From Flavobacterium jejuense (lineage in GTDB: Bacteria; Bacteroidota; Bacteroidia; Flavobacteriales; Flavobacteriaceae), in NCBI RefSeq assembly GCF_006491595.2, contig NZ_VEVQ02000002.1, positions 124,001 to 188,000 of the forward strand: 64,000 nt of DNA, given 5' to 3'. Both the position numbers and the translations under genes were made by a program. Below, in pieces: positions 1-9,296 of the stretch (positions are counted from its first letter, which is position 1; each line of letters starts with the position of its first letter). The notes beneath the pieces were generated by a model that worked only from the letters and a program-made list of their open reading frames with translations, was not told where the DNA came from and did no database searches.

Positions 1-95
1 ATTTTTTTGAAACTTCATAATTGGAACAAATAATGGCAATATGATGAATTTTATTAAGCATTTTATGAGTTAAAGTTTAGTATTTAGTTTTTAAA

Positions 96-131
96 CAACA
101 AATCCTCATTTATGCAATGAGGATTTGTTTA
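96..131 (-). terminator. Hairpin after the M28 peptidase gene
   Basis: Inverted repeat CAAATCCTCATT / AATGAGGATTTG with a short loop, lying just past the stop codon of the minus-strand peptidase gene and flanked by A/T runs. It fits an intrinsic terminator. The first 95 bases of the window hold nothing else recognisable. Confidence 0.6.
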
Positions 132-144
132 TAGGGTAATCAAT

Positions 145-1167
145 TTATTTTCCGTCTTTGTCTACTACTATTCTTTCGTCTCTATTAGCTAATTCCCATG
201 CTAAAGTGAAAGCTAATTGTGCTCTTTTGGCCAAAGCATCATATTCAATTTTATCAGGTGTGTCTGACGCTTTGTGGTAATCAGCATGAACACCATTAAA
301 GAAGAAGATTGCAGGAACTCCTTTTTTTGCAAAATTATAATGATCAGAACGATAATAAATTCTTTCAGGATCATTACGATCATTGTATTTGTAATCTAAA
401 GTTAGATTGGTATATTTTTTATTTGCTTCTTCATTAATTGTATGCAGTTCAGAACTTAATCTATCAGAACCAATTACATAGATATAGTTATTGGTGTTTG
501 GGTGTAGTGTATCTCGTCTTCCAATCATATCAATATTAATATCTGCAATGGTATTTTTTAATGGGAATAATGGATTTTCTGAATAAAATCTAGAACCATG
601 TAATCCGTGCTCTTCACCAGTAACATGTAAGAAAAGAATTGAACGTTTTGGACCAAAACCATCTTCTTTAGCTTTTTCGAAAGCTTGAGCAATTTCAAGT
701 AATGCAACAGTTCCAGAACCATCATCATCAGCTCCATTGTAAACCTCACCATTTTTTGTACCTACGTGATCGTAATGTGCTGAAATGACTAAAATTTCTT
801 CTGGTTTTTCTGATCCTTTTATGAAAGCCCAAATGTTTTCTGAATCATTTAATTTTGGAGAAAATCCTTTTGCCATAAATTCAGAAGGTATTTTTTGATA
901 CCAATCACCCGCTTCAGCTGGAAAACTCAGCCCATTTTTTTTATATTGTTCAATAAGATATTTTCCTGCTTTTTTCTGACCTTCGGTTCCAGTATCTCTC
1001 CCTTCCATTTCATCAGAAGCTACAATGTGTAAATGTGTACTTAATTCGTCAGAAGTTATTGTATTCATATATTTGGAAACATTCACCTCTTTTTTTGCTT
1101 TGGGAACCGAATTACAACTTACTAAAAATAGGGTTAGTAGTGCTCCAGAAATTAATTTTTTCTTCAT
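145..1167 (-). CDS. Secreted M28-family zinc metallopeptidase (lipoprotein)
   Basis: Predicted di-zinc aminopeptidase of family M28, 340 aa. The N-terminus is a lipoprotein signal ending LVSC (Cys18), so it is probably anchored in an outer or periplasmic membrane. The expected metal and catalytic residues are all present in order: His131 (HYDHVG), Asp147 (GADDDGSG), Glu185/186 (TGEEHG), Asp213 (NIDMIG) and His298 near the end (ADYHKASDT). Length is normal for the Bacteroidota single-domain form. It should release N-terminal amino acids from peptides, but the exact substrate cannot be read. It is monocistronic, divergent from the TauE-like gene, with a hairpin directly downstream. Confidence 0.9.
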   Translation of the reverse strand: MKKKLISGALLTLFLVSCNSVPKAKKEVNVSKYMNTITSDELSTHLHIVASDEMEGRDTGTEGQKKAGKYLIEQYKKNGLSFPAEAGDWYQKIPSEFMAKGFSPKLNDSENIWAFIKGSEKPEEILVISAHYDHVGTKNGEVYNGADDDGSGTVALLEIAQAFEKAKEDGFGPKRSILFLHVTGEEHGLHGSRFYSENPLFPLKNTIADINIDMIGRRDTLHPNTNNYIYVIGSDRLSSELHTINEEANKKYTNLTLDYKYNDRNDPERIYYRSDHYNFAKKGVPAIFFFNGVHADYHKASDTPDKIEYDALAKRAQLAFTLAWELANRDERIVVDKDGK

Positions 1168-1336
1168 TTTATTTGAACTAATTTTGTTGAATAAGTTAGT
1201 AAAAATAGGCTATTTATTATAGAATGTAAATAACTGTTAACATTTTTTTATAACTAGAGAACCTCTTGAAACGTATTTGTTTTTATAAGTTGAAGTAAGT
1301 TTTATTTCAATACCTTTACTGACTATTTTAAGATTT

Positions 1337-2089
1337 ATGGATTTTCAATACGAGTATTTACTTTTAATTCCTGTTGGTTTTATTGCTGGTTTTTTAAACA
1401 CTGTAGCAGGTGGAGGAACATTATTGACATTACCTACTTTGATTTTAATGGGTTTGCCAGCTCCTTTAGCGAATGGAACAAATAGAATAGCAATATTAGT
1501 TCAAACTTTTACAGCAGTTAGAGGTTTTAAAAGTAAAGGTGTTTCTTCTTATCCATTTAGTTTGTATTTAGGTTTATCAGCTTTGGTAGGATCTTTTATA
1601 GGTGCTAAATTAGCTATTGATATAAAAGGAGAATTATTTAATAGAATTCTTGCAGTTATTATGATACTAGTTTTAATAACAATTCTATTTAATCCAAAAA
1701 AGAATTACACAGAAATTATAGAGAAAACATCAGGAAAACCTTTATATATTTCTTTGTTTATTTTCTTTTTTTTAGGAATTTATGGTGGTTTTATAAATGC
1801 AGGAATTGGTTTTTTAATGTTATTAATTTTACCTTATGTAAATGGTTTGTCTCTATTAAAATCTAATGCAACAAAAGTTTTTGTTGTATTTGTTTATACA
1901 ATAGGAGCAGTAATTGTTTTTGCTTTAGAAGATAAGATTAATTACACATTAGCACTTACCTTAACTTTAGGAAGTGCATCAGGAGCTTGGTTTGGGAGTC
2001 GATGGTCTGTAAAAAAAGAGGATAAAGTAATTCGATTGTTTCTTGTAATTACTGTATCCTCTCTTGCTATTAAATTATGGTTTTTCTAA
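1337..2089 (+). CDS. TauE/SafE-family inner-membrane permease
   Basis: A 250-aa polytopic protein with about eight hydrophobic segments. It has the duplicated half-structure of TauE/SafE (DUF81) carriers: the first half holds AGFLNTVAGGGTLLTLPTL and the second the related GGFINAGIGFLMLLILPYV. The family is usually annotated as exporter of sulfite, sulfoacetate or other small organic anions; the substrate here is unknown because no sulfur-metabolism gene is nearby. The gene ends on the base before the stop codon of the convergent ribBA gene, so there is no intergenic space between the two. Confidence 0.85.
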   Translation: MDFQYEYLLLIPVGFIAGFLNTVAGGGTLLTLPTLILMGLPAPLANGTNRIAILVQTFTAVRGFKSKGVSSYPFSLYLGLSALVGSFIGAKLAIDIKGELFNRILAVIMILVLITILFNPKKNYTEIIEKTSGKPLYISLFIFFFLGIYGGFINAGIGFLMLLILPYVNGLSLLKSNATKVFVVFVYTIGAVIVFALEDKINYTLALTLTLGSASGAWFGSRWSVKKEDKVIRLFLVITVSSLAIKLWFF

Positions 2090-3223
2090 TTAGTAATTTA
2101 CATATTCTGTAATTTCTAAACCATATCCTATCATACCTACACGTTTAGTGTGGTCTGGATTATTAGATAATAATTTTATTCTTGAAATATCTATGTCATG
2201 AAGAATTTGAGCACCTATTCCAAAATCTTTTGAATCCATTTTTACTTGAGGAGCTTTAATAGTACCTTCTTCTTGCAATTTTTTCAATTCGGATAATCTA
2301 GATAATAATTCTAATGATTTTACTTCCTGATTGATGAAGACTATAGCACCTTTTCCTACTTCATTAATCTTTTTAAACATAACATCTAACTTTTTATCCG
2401 CATCATTTGTTAATGTGCCTAAGATGTCATTATTGACTTGAGTTGAATTGATCCTAGTATGGATTGATTCACCATTACTCCAAGTCCCTTTTGTTAAAGC
2501 CAAGTGTACTTGTTTGTTTGTAGTTTGAAGATAAGCTCTTAATCTAAAGGTACCAAATCGGGTTTCTATTTCAAAATCTTCTTTCTTTTGAATTAAGCTA
2601 TCATGCTGCATTCTGTAAGCTACTAAATCTTCAATAGAAACTAATTTTAAATCAAATTTTTTAGCTACTTCTACCAATTGTGGTAAACGTGACATGGTTC
2701 CGTCTTCATTCATGATTTCGCAAATAACACCTGCAGGAGTGAAGCCAGCTAATCTAGCAAAGTCAATAGCTGCTTCGGTGTGACCTGTTCTTCTTAAAAC
2801 ACCACCTTGTTTAGCGATTAAAGGAAAAATATGTCCAGGTCTTGCTAAATCAAAAGGTTTTGTTTCTTCATCAACTAGTGCTAATACTGTTTTAGCTCTA
2901 TCTGCAGCAGAAATTCCGGTAGTAACACCGTTTCCTTTTAAATCTATGGAAACAGTAAAAGCGGTTTCCATATGGTCAGTGTTATTTCTCACCATAGCAT
3001 GTAAATCTAAATCTTTACATCTGCTTTCTGTAAGAGGCGTGCAAATTAAACCTCTACCGTGGGTAGCCATGAAGTTAATCATTTCTGGAGTACATTTTTC
3101 AGCAGCAGCTAAAAAATCACCTTCATTTTCTCTGTCCTCATCATCGACTACGATTATAATTTTTCCTTGACGGATATCTTCTATGGCTTCTTCAATGGAG
3201 TTGAGTTGTATGTTTTTTGACAT
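2090..3223 (-). CDS. ribBA: 3,4-dihydroxy-2-butanone-4-phosphate synthase with a degenerate GTP cyclohydrolase II domain
   Basis: Two-domain riboflavin protein, 377 aa. Residues 1-205 form an intact RibB domain that makes the four-carbon riboflavin precursor from ribulose 5-phosphate: acidic motif VDDEDRENEGD at 26-36, HGRGLICTPL, GVTTGISAADRA, and RPGHIFPLIA with GHTEAA. Residues 217-377 align with GTP cyclohydrolase II, but the zinc Cys cluster is gone (253-276 has no cysteine) and the QEGRGIGL-type catalytic segment reads QEVKSLEL at 299-306. Only the C-terminal GAQIL and LLSNNP..K..G..GYGL parts remain recognisable. The RibA half is therefore probably inactive. It is the last gene of the ftsK-lolA-lptF/G run, 14 bp after the previous stop. 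Confidence 0.9.
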   Translation of the reverse strand: MSKNIQLNSIEEAIEDIRQGKIIIVVDDEDRENEGDFLAAAEKCTPEMINFMATHGRGLICTPLTESRCKDLDLHAMVRNNTDHMETAFTVSIDLKGNGVTTGISAADRAKTVLALVDEETKPFDLARPGHIFPLIAKQGGVLRRTGHTEAAIDFARLAGFTPAGVICEIMNEDGTMSRLPQLVEVAKKFDLKLVSIEDLVAYRMQHDSLIQKKEDFEIETRFGTFRLRAYLQTTNKQVHLALTKGTWSNGESIHTRINSTQVNNDILGTLTNDADKKLDVMFKKINEVGKGAIVFINQEVKSLELLSRLSELKKLQEEGTIKAPQVKMDSKDFGIGAQILHDIDISRIKLLSNNPDHTKRVGMIGYGLEITEYVNY

Positions 3224-3237
3224 TTTTAAATGGTAGT

Positions 3238-5223
3238 TTATTTGTTAAACTCAGATAAAACTTCTTTAAGTTTTGATTTATTATATAAATAGATAAAAAT
3301 ATAAAATGGAAAACCAGCTGTTAATTCTAGGAAAGGACTTAAAAAAAGATTTTTATTAATCATTTTATCAATTTTTGAATGACTTTGAGAAGCTTTATAA
3401 ATGTTTATATATAAAAGTATAATATTGATTATACTTAAAAATATTAAGATTATATTTTCAGTTATTTTTATTGAAATGGAAAAGATAAAAGCTATTATAT
3501 ATAATAAAAGGGCTGTTTTACTGAGGCTTTTAAATTCTTCAATGTGAAAATTTAGTTCTAAATATTCTTTGTTATATAGGTTGTTCTCTAGTAGTAATTG
3601 TTCTTGATTAATTCCTCTTGTTTCTAATATTTTTAAAGCCTTTATTCTTGATTCACTTGAGTATCCAAATTGATCAGCATTTTTTACTATATTTTTTAAA
3701 ACTGAATCTTCTTTTTCTTCAAAAGATAAATATTCTTTATCTGTTTTGTCCAAATTAAGGGTATCTAGTACTATAATATCTTTAGAAAATTTAATTTCAC
3801 TTGGCTTTTTAAATATCTTTTTGAAAGGTGTGGTCAACCAATCAAAATTAATCATGATTCCAATGTCATTTGTTGCTCTATAAGTTAAAAATAAGGCTAA
3901 AGGTGTTAAAAGAATAGAGGATAACCACATTCCTAAAACGATAGGAATAGTATCTTCTTCGGCTAATTTTTTTCCAAAAGTATTTGTGAAATGAAAACCA
4001 ATAAAAATGACGATAGCAAAGACTATGGGTAAACCAATACCTCCTTTTCTAATAATAGCTCCTAATGGGGCACCAATGAAAAACATTAGTAGACAAGAAA
4101 AAGCTATGATGAATTTTTCGTGTACAACTATCCAATGTGAATTTAAATTTTTCTTTTTATAATCTAAATCATTTTGACTATTTTGAACACTAAATTCAGA
4201 ACTAGAAGTATTGCTTTTAGCCATTTCTAGTATTTTTTGTTTTTCCTTATTGTTGAAAATAGATAGTAAATCGTTGACTTTTTTTTCTTTATCAATTTTT
4301 TGAACTCTATTTAATTGGAAAACATAGTCATTTCTTTGAACAGTATTTTCAGCATAGGAAACAATGTCTTTGTTATAATTGCTTTGTAGTGAATCTATAG
4401 TATAGTTTAATTCGCTTAACGTTAGCATTTTTTCTGAGGTAATATCTGAATTATCACCTGAGTTTTCATCTAGTTTTGTTAAATCTATATTTAAAGTATA
4501 TTTCTTAAAACTACTTTTTGCAAAAGGGTATTTATTTCTGTCTTCATATTTTTTTGGAATTACATTTTCATAATAATTACCATCTAATAATTCTAATTGA
4601 AGATAATTTGAATTTTCATCACTTCTTAAAATACCATTTTTTGCTTTAATAACAGTATTTGCCCCTAATCCTGCATTTGTATTTTTAATATGCATGGTCA
4701 CATCTTCAAGAAACTGACCATTTGCTCCAGTTTTTTTCTCTACTTTAATATTAATAGTAGATCCAATAGGGTTAAATTGTCCTTCTGCAATAGCCATAGC
4801 TGGTCTTTGTTGCACAATTGTCTTTCTTAGATTTAAGAATTTGTATTGCGCTTTAGGGATTACATTATTAGCAAATACAAATGAAATTATACTTAAACCT
4901 ACAATGAATAGTGTTAATACTCGCATGGCTCTTTGTAAAGAAATTCCTGAAGATTTCATTGCTGCAAACTCATAATTTTCAGCAAAACTACCAAAAGTCA
5001 TTATTGAAGCAAGTACTACAGATAAAGGCAAAACGAGAGGGACGATTGTAGGGGCGTAAAAAGATAAAAATTTTATTATTGTAAAAAAATCTAAATCTTT
5101 TCCAGCTAATTCAGAAATGAATAACCATATTCCTTGTAAAACAAAAATAAAAAAAAGGATTACAAATACCGAAGTAAATGTAATCATAAATGATTTAACA
5201 ATGTATTTGTCTAAGATTTTCAC
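3238..5223 (-). CDS. LptF/LptG-family (YjgP/YjgQ) LPS-export permease, extended form
   Basis: Membrane permease of the Lpt ABC system that extracts lipopolysaccharide from the inner membrane toward the periplasmic bridge. The N-terminus MKILDKYIVKSFMITF with the following TM block is typical, as are the periplasmic beta-jellyroll region (about 110-360) and the second TM block around 365-465. At 661 aa it is far longer than the roughly 360-aa proteobacterial proteins: about 190 extra residues carry a charged stretch, a coil-like segment and two or three more hydrophobic segments. LptF and LptG cannot be told apart here. It starts 3 bp from the LolA gene stop, consistent with co-transcription of envelope functions. 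Confidence 0.85.
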   Translation of the reverse strand: MKILDKYIVKSFMITFTSVFVILFFIFVLQGIWLFISELAGKDLDFFTIIKFLSFYAPTIVPLVLPLSVVLASIMTFGSFAENYEFAAMKSSGISLQRAMRVLTLFIVGLSIISFVFANNVIPKAQYKFLNLRKTIVQQRPAMAIAEGQFNPIGSTINIKVEKKTGANGQFLEDVTMHIKNTNAGLGANTVIKAKNGILRSDENSNYLQLELLDGNYYENVIPKKYEDRNKYPFAKSSFKKYTLNIDLTKLDENSGDNSDITSEKMLTLSELNYTIDSLQSNYNKDIVSYAENTVQRNDYVFQLNRVQKIDKEKKVNDLLSIFNNKEKQKILEMAKSNTSSSEFSVQNSQNDLDYKKKNLNSHWIVVHEKFIIAFSCLLMFFIGAPLGAIIRKGGIGLPIVFAIVIFIGFHFTNTFGKKLAEEDTIPIVLGMWLSSILLTPLALFLTYRATNDIGIMINFDWLTTPFKKIFKKPSEIKFSKDIIVLDTLNLDKTDKEYLSFEEKEDSVLKNIVKNADQFGYSSESRIKALKILETRGINQEQLLLENNLYNKEYLELNFHIEEFKSLSKTALLLYIIAFIFSISIKITENIILIFLSIINIILLYINIYKASQSHSKIDKMINKNLFLSPFLELTAGFPFYIFIYLYNKSKLKEVLSEFNK

Positions 5224-5226
5224 CCT

Positions 5227-5871
5227 TTAGTCTAGTCTATTGATATAGTAATTTGGATATTTTGACTCTGTAAAGGTAAAATGATTATCTGACAAAGGTT
5301 GGTTTGTTTTAAAAGAATTAACAGTTAATGTTGTTCTTGTTCCATTTTTTCCTGTTTCTATAAGGTTATAAATGTTTTTAGTTTGAACATCTATGCCTAA
5401 AAGGATTTCTTTTCTTTGGTCTTTAGAACTTATAGGAATTAATTTTATATATTGAATTTTTCTACCTTTTATGTCTTGTAAAATATCCCAAGAATATTTG
5501 TAACCAGAATTAAAGAAGGTAAGCATTTTAGAAGGAGTTACAGCACTTTCATCTTTGTCATCAAACTTTGAAATAGAGATTTCTTCATCTTCTGGAACAA
5601 TGGTATATACTTTTTTACCATCAAAAATTTTGGTAACACCCATAAAGTTTAGATTGTATAAATTTCCTTTTAGTGTAACATTTCCTTTACTCTCTTGATT
5701 GATGTTTTCTGTTGGATTATTTAAAGCATACTTAAAATCAATAACGATATTTTCATATGTTTTTACTTTAGTTGATACTTCATCTAAAAGGCTTTTAGCT
5801 TTGGCAGCATCTTGCGCTTGAATTGAAAAACCTACTAAAAGAAAACTTACTAATTTTAAAAATTTACTCAT
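5227..5871 (-). CDS. lolA: LolA-like periplasmic lipoprotein carrier
   Basis: A 214-aa protein with a cleavable signal peptide (MSKFLKLVSFLLVGFSIQAQ). The mature part resembles LolA: KAKSLLDEVSTKVKTYENIVIDFKYAL, then beta-rich segments with GNLYNLNF, DGKKVYTIVPEDEEISISKF and a C-terminal PNYYINRLD. LolA accepts lipoproteins from LolCDE and carries them across the periplasm. Sequence conservation in this family is low, so the call rests on overall pattern and position between ftsK (5 bp upstream) and the LptF/G gene (3 bp downstream), an arrangement I believe to be common in Flavobacteriia. Confidence 0.82.
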   Translation of the reverse strand: MSKFLKLVSFLLVGFSIQAQDAAKAKSLLDEVSTKVKTYENIVIDFKYALNNPTENINQESKGNVTLKGNLYNLNFMGVTKIFDGKKVYTIVPEDEEISISKFDDKDESAVTPSKMLTFFNSGYKYSWDILQDIKGRKIQYIKLIPISSKDQRKEILLGIDVQTKNIYNLIETGKNGTRTTLTVNSFKTNQPLSDNHFTFTESKYPNYYINRLD

Positions 5872-5876
5872 CTTAT

Positions 5877-8357
5877 TTACTTATTATTTTGTTCATTGTT
5901 TAAAAAATGTTCGAGTGCCACTAAGTCAGTAATTAAAACTGATCTAGCTTTACTGCCTTCAAAAGGGCCAACTATACCAGCTGCTTCTAATTGGTCAATT
6001 ATTCTACCAGCTCTATTATATCCTAATTTTAATTTTCTTTGAATTAATGAGGCACTACCTTGTTGTGCTGTTACAATTACTTCCGCAGCTTCTCTAAATA
6101 AGGTGTCTCGGTCTGAAATGTTAATATCAAGAGTCGTGCCACTTTCTTCACCTACATACTCTGGCAATTGATATGCTTCAGGATAAGCTTTTTGGCTGCC
6201 AATAAAATCACAAACTTTCTCCACTTCTGGAGTGTCAATAAATGCACATTGCACGCGTACCATATCATTCCCATTGGTATATAATAAATCTCCACGACCA
6301 ATTAATTGATCAGCTCCACCAGCATCTAAAATGGTTCTAGAATCTATTTTAGACATTACTCTAAAAGCAATTCTAGCAGGGAAATTGGCTTTAATCATAC
6401 CTGTAATTACATTTACAGAAGGACGTTGTGTTGCAATAATTAAGTGAATTCCTATGGCACGAGCTAATTGTGCTAAACGAGCAATAGGTGTTTCTACTTC
6501 TTTTCCTGCGGTCATGATCAAATCGGCAAATTCGTCTACTACTAAAACAATATAGGGTAAAAAACGATGTCCATTTTCAGGATTCAATTTACGCAATTTA
6601 AACTTATCGTTGTATTCTTTTATGTTTCTAACCATAGCATCTTTTAATAAAGAATAACGATTGTCCATTTCTATACACAACGAATTTAAAGTGTTGATTA
6701 CTTTAGTGTTGTCTGTTATGATGGCATCTTCTGTATCAGGAAGTTTTGCTAAGTAATGACGTTCAATTTTATTGAATAAGGTTAATTCTACTTTCTTTGG
6801 GTCAACTAAGACAAATTTAACTTCAGCAGGGTGTTTTTTGTATAAAAGAGATGCTAAAATAGCATTTAGTCCTACTGATTTTCCTTGTCCAGTTGCACCT
6901 GCCATTAATAAGTGTGGCATTTTTGCTAAATCGACCACAAAGGTTTCATTAGAAATAGTTTTCCCTAATGCTATAGGTAATTCCATTTCTGCTTGTTGAA
7001 ATTTAGGAGAACTAATAACACTTTTCATCGCTACCATTGTAGGATTGTTATTAGGTACTTCAATACCAATGGTTCCTTTACCAGGAATTGGAGCAATAAT
7101 ACGAATTCCTAAAGCGGCTAATGATAAAGCAATATCGTCTTCTAAATTTTTAATTTTAGAAATACGAATTCCTGCGTCTGGAACTATTTCGTATAAGGTT
7201 ACTGTTGGTCCAACAGTTGCTTTTATTTGAGAAATTCCGATACTGTAGTTTTTTAAAGTTTCTACAATTCGGTTTTTGTTTTCTTCTAATTCTGTTTGGT
7301 TAATGGTAATGCCACCAGTTGTATATTCCTTTAATAAGTCAACAGGTGGAAATTGATAATTAGATAATTCCAATGTAGGATCAAATTCTCCGAAATCTTG
7401 TACTAATTTAGTAGATAAATTTCCTTCTAAAATTTCTTCTTCTTCTACTTTTTCTATCACAAAATCATTATCTGATTCGTTGTTTGTTTCAGAAGAATTA
7501 ACCTTTTCAGTAATACTAAAAGAGTCTTCTTTTTTAGATTTTGGATCTAAATTTAGTTCAGAAGCATTTGAAATAGTAGGTTTTAAAGAATCTTTATTAA
7601 TTTCAAAGGAGTTGGGTTTTAATTCAATTTTTGAAATAGCCTCTTCATCTTCTCTTATTGTAAAATTGTCTTCTTCGAAAGAATTAGTAGTAGTAATTTT
7701 ATTTAAACTTTCTTTAGTACTATCTTTTTCTAATTTATCTGTAATTAATTCTTCTTGAAAAGTCTGGTTTGATTTTTCGAAAACATTTTTAACAGTATCT
7801 GGAGAAATCTTAATTTTAAAAATTAAATAGATTATTATACCAAAAAGTAATATTAGAGCAGTACCAATTTTGCCAATGTAATCTTGTATATACGAATTAA
7901 CTTCAAAACCTATAGTTCCTGCTAGTTCAGGAAGATAATCCCAAAAGAATCCAAAAATAACGGAAAGAATGATGATAAGGTATAAATCCCAAAAAAGGGT
8001 TCTTTTAAGTTTTCTAATACTAATGTCTAATATTAAATATGTCCCTGTTAAGAATAAAATTCTAACAAATAGAAATGAAGCTACACCAAATCCTTCGTAT
8101 AAGAAAAAATCAGCCAAGTAAGCTCCAAACTTTCCAAGCCAATTCTTTGTTTGAATAGCTCTATCGAAAAGATCATTTACTTGACTTTGGTCGTAATTTC
8201 CTGTAATAAAATAGGAAACAAACGATAACAATAAAGCAACAGAAAGTAAAACTAGTAAAACACCAATAGTAAACTTTTGCTGTCTTGATAGTTTCAACGA
8301 TTTCTTTTCTTTTGAAGGTGTCTTATTTTCAGATTCTTTTTTACTTTTTCTAGCCAT
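5877..8357 (-). CDS. ftsK: DNA translocase FtsK/SpoIIIE
   Basis: Septum-located ATP-driven DNA pump that clears chromosome termini during division, 826 aa. About four TM segments lie within residues 28-182, followed by a Ser/Glu/Asn-rich linker (200-330). The motor has Walker A GATGQGKS at 487-494, Walker B LVVDEFADLI near 605, and the sensor stretch HLIIATQRPSVNVITG. The C-terminal winged-helix gamma domain is present (SASLIQRKLKLGYNRAGRIIDQLEAAGIVGP), which in the family reads KOPS-like orienting sequences. The probable promoter lies in the 32-bp gap after dgkA. It heads the ftsK-lolA-lptF/G-ribBA cluster. Confidence 0.96.
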   Translation of the reverse strand: MARKSKKESENKTPSKEKKSLKLSRQQKFTIGVLLVLLSVALLLSFVSYFITGNYDQSQVNDLFDRAIQTKNWLGKFGAYLADFFLYEGFGVASFLFVRILFLTGTYLILDISIRKLKRTLFWDLYLIIILSVIFGFFWDYLPELAGTIGFEVNSYIQDYIGKIGTALILLFGIIIYLIFKIKISPDTVKNVFEKSNQTFQEELITDKLEKDSTKESLNKITTTNSFEEDNFTIREDEEAISKIELKPNSFEINKDSLKPTISNASELNLDPKSKKEDSFSITEKVNSSETNNESDNDFVIEKVEEEEILEGNLSTKLVQDFGEFDPTLELSNYQFPPVDLLKEYTTGGITINQTELEENKNRIVETLKNYSIGISQIKATVGPTVTLYEIVPDAGIRISKIKNLEDDIALSLAALGIRIIAPIPGKGTIGIEVPNNNPTMVAMKSVISSPKFQQAEMELPIALGKTISNETFVVDLAKMPHLLMAGATGQGKSVGLNAILASLLYKKHPAEVKFVLVDPKKVELTLFNKIERHYLAKLPDTEDAIITDNTKVINTLNSLCIEMDNRYSLLKDAMVRNIKEYNDKFKLRKLNPENGHRFLPYIVLVVDEFADLIMTAGKEVETPIARLAQLARAIGIHLIIATQRPSVNVITGMIKANFPARIAFRVMSKIDSRTILDAGGADQLIGRGDLLYTNGNDMVRVQCAFIDTPEVEKVCDFIGSQKAYPEAYQLPEYVGEESGTTLDINISDRDTLFREAAEVIVTAQQGSASLIQRKLKLGYNRAGRIIDQLEAAGIVGPFEGSKARSVLITDLVALEHFLNNEQNNK

Positions 8358-8375
8358 GTAGGATACACTATTTTA

Positions 8376-8383
8376 CAAAAATA
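8376..8383 (-). promoter_or_regulatory. -7 box of the ftsK promoter
   Basis: TATTTTTG on the minus strand is a full match to the flavobacterial -7 consensus TAnnTTTG. It lies 18 bases before the ftsK ATG, in the gap between dgkA and ftsK. No clear TTG -33 element is seen at the usual distance. Confidence 0.45.
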
Positions 8384-8389
8384 GAGAAT

Positions 8390-8764
8390 TTAAAATAAAT
8401 AGGGAATATATATAATACAACCTATCGTAATTGCAGTTAATGCAGCGAAAAATACTGCACCAGCAGCAATATCTTTTATAAAACCAATTTTTTTATGATA
8501 ATCAGGATGAATAAAGTCTGCAATTTTTTCTACAGCTGTGTTTATTCCTTCAATACCTAATACTAATCCTGTTGCTAAAGTTTGAATAAGCCATTCTTCT
8601 TTTGTGATGCCAAAATAAAAACCAGCTATGACTAAAGTAAATGCGATACTTAATTGCACCATCACACTATGTTCAGTAGTAGCTAATTTGAATGCTCCTT
8701 TAACAGCAAATAAAATACTCTTCAATCTTCCTTTTACGAAAGTATTATCTTTTTCAAAACTCAT
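8390..8764 (-). CDS. dgkA: Diacylglycerol/undecaprenol kinase, DgkA type
   Basis: Small integral-membrane kinase, 124 aa. It has the family pattern: amphipathic N-terminal region (GRLKSILFAVKGAFKLATTEHSVMVQL), three TM helices, and the catalytic stretch LGIEGINTAVEKIADF with the conserved Glu and Asn followed by a KDIAAGAVFFAAL helix. Members phosphorylate diacylglycerol in Gram-negative bacteria or undecaprenol in Gram-positive bacteria; which applies here is not visible. The start lies 4 bp from the tpx stop, so the two genes are almost certainly co-transcribed. Confidence 0.92.
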   Translation of the reverse strand: MSFEKDNTFVKGRLKSILFAVKGAFKLATTEHSVMVQLSIAFTLVIAGFYFGITKEEWLIQTLATGLVLGIEGINTAVEKIADFIHPDYHKKIGFIKDIAAGAVFFAALTAITIGCIIYIPYLF

Positions 8765-8768
8765 ATGC

Positions 8769-9266
8769 TTATAAAGAAGCTAAGGCAGATTCATAATTTG
8801 GTTCGTCAGCAATTTCAGCAACTTGTTCTGTATATGTAACGGTACCGTTTTCATCTAAAACAATTACAACTCTTGAATGTAATCCAGCTAATGGGCCATC
8901 TGTAATTTCTAGACCAAAATCTTTTCCAAAATCTCCTGTATTGAAATCCGATAAATTTATAACGTTCTCTAATCCTTCAGCACCACAAAAACGTTTTTGA
9001 GCAAAAGGTAAATCACGAGAAATACATAATACTTTTGTGTTTTCTAATTTACTTGCTTTTTCATTGAAAGCTCTTACAGATGCAGCACATGTACCAGTAT
9101 CAACACTAGGGAAAATATTTAAAACTAACTTACTTCCAGTAAAGTCAGCTAAAGTAGTTGTACCTAAGTCAGTTTTAACTAATTTGAAATCAGGTGATTT
9201 TGTTCCTTTTTTTGGTAATTCTCCTGAAGTATGTATTGCGTTTCCGCCTAATGTTACTGTTGCCAT
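8769..9266 (-). CDS. tpx: Thiol peroxidase (atypical 2-Cys peroxiredoxin)
   Basis: Cytoplasmic or periplasmic peroxide reductase, 165 aa, normal Tpx length. The N-terminal GGNAIHTSGELPKKG and the peroxidatic motif PSVDTGTCAASVR (Cys60) are diagnostic, and the resolving Cys94 sits in KRFCGAEGLENV. No signal peptide is present. A good -7 promoter box lies 23 bases before the start codon. It is the first gene of a tpx-dgkA pair that leads into ftsK. Confidence 0.96.
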   Translation of the reverse strand: MATVTLGGNAIHTSGELPKKGTKSPDFKLVKTDLGTTTLADFTGSKLVLNIFPSVDTGTCAASVRAFNEKASKLENTKVLCISRDLPFAQKRFCGAEGLENVINLSDFNTGDFGKDFGLEITDGPLAGLHSRVVIVLDENGTVTYTEQVAEIADEPNYESALASL

Positions 9267-9288
9267 GATGTCTTTTTTTTATGAAGTT

Positions 9289-9296
9289 CAAAAGTA
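9289..9296 (-). promoter_or_regulatory. -7 box of the tpx promoter
   Basis: TACTTTTG on the minus strand, a full match to TAnnTTTG, 23 bases before the tpx ATG. No convincing -33 TTG was found. The rest of the tpx/fasciclin gap is rich in T homopolymers and holds nothing else recognisable. Confidence 0.45.

Noticed and set aside
7480..7758. Plus-strand 92-codon frame opposite ftsK
   Set aside because: Lies wholly opposite the low-complexity linker of FtsK; Ser/Leu-rich shadow.
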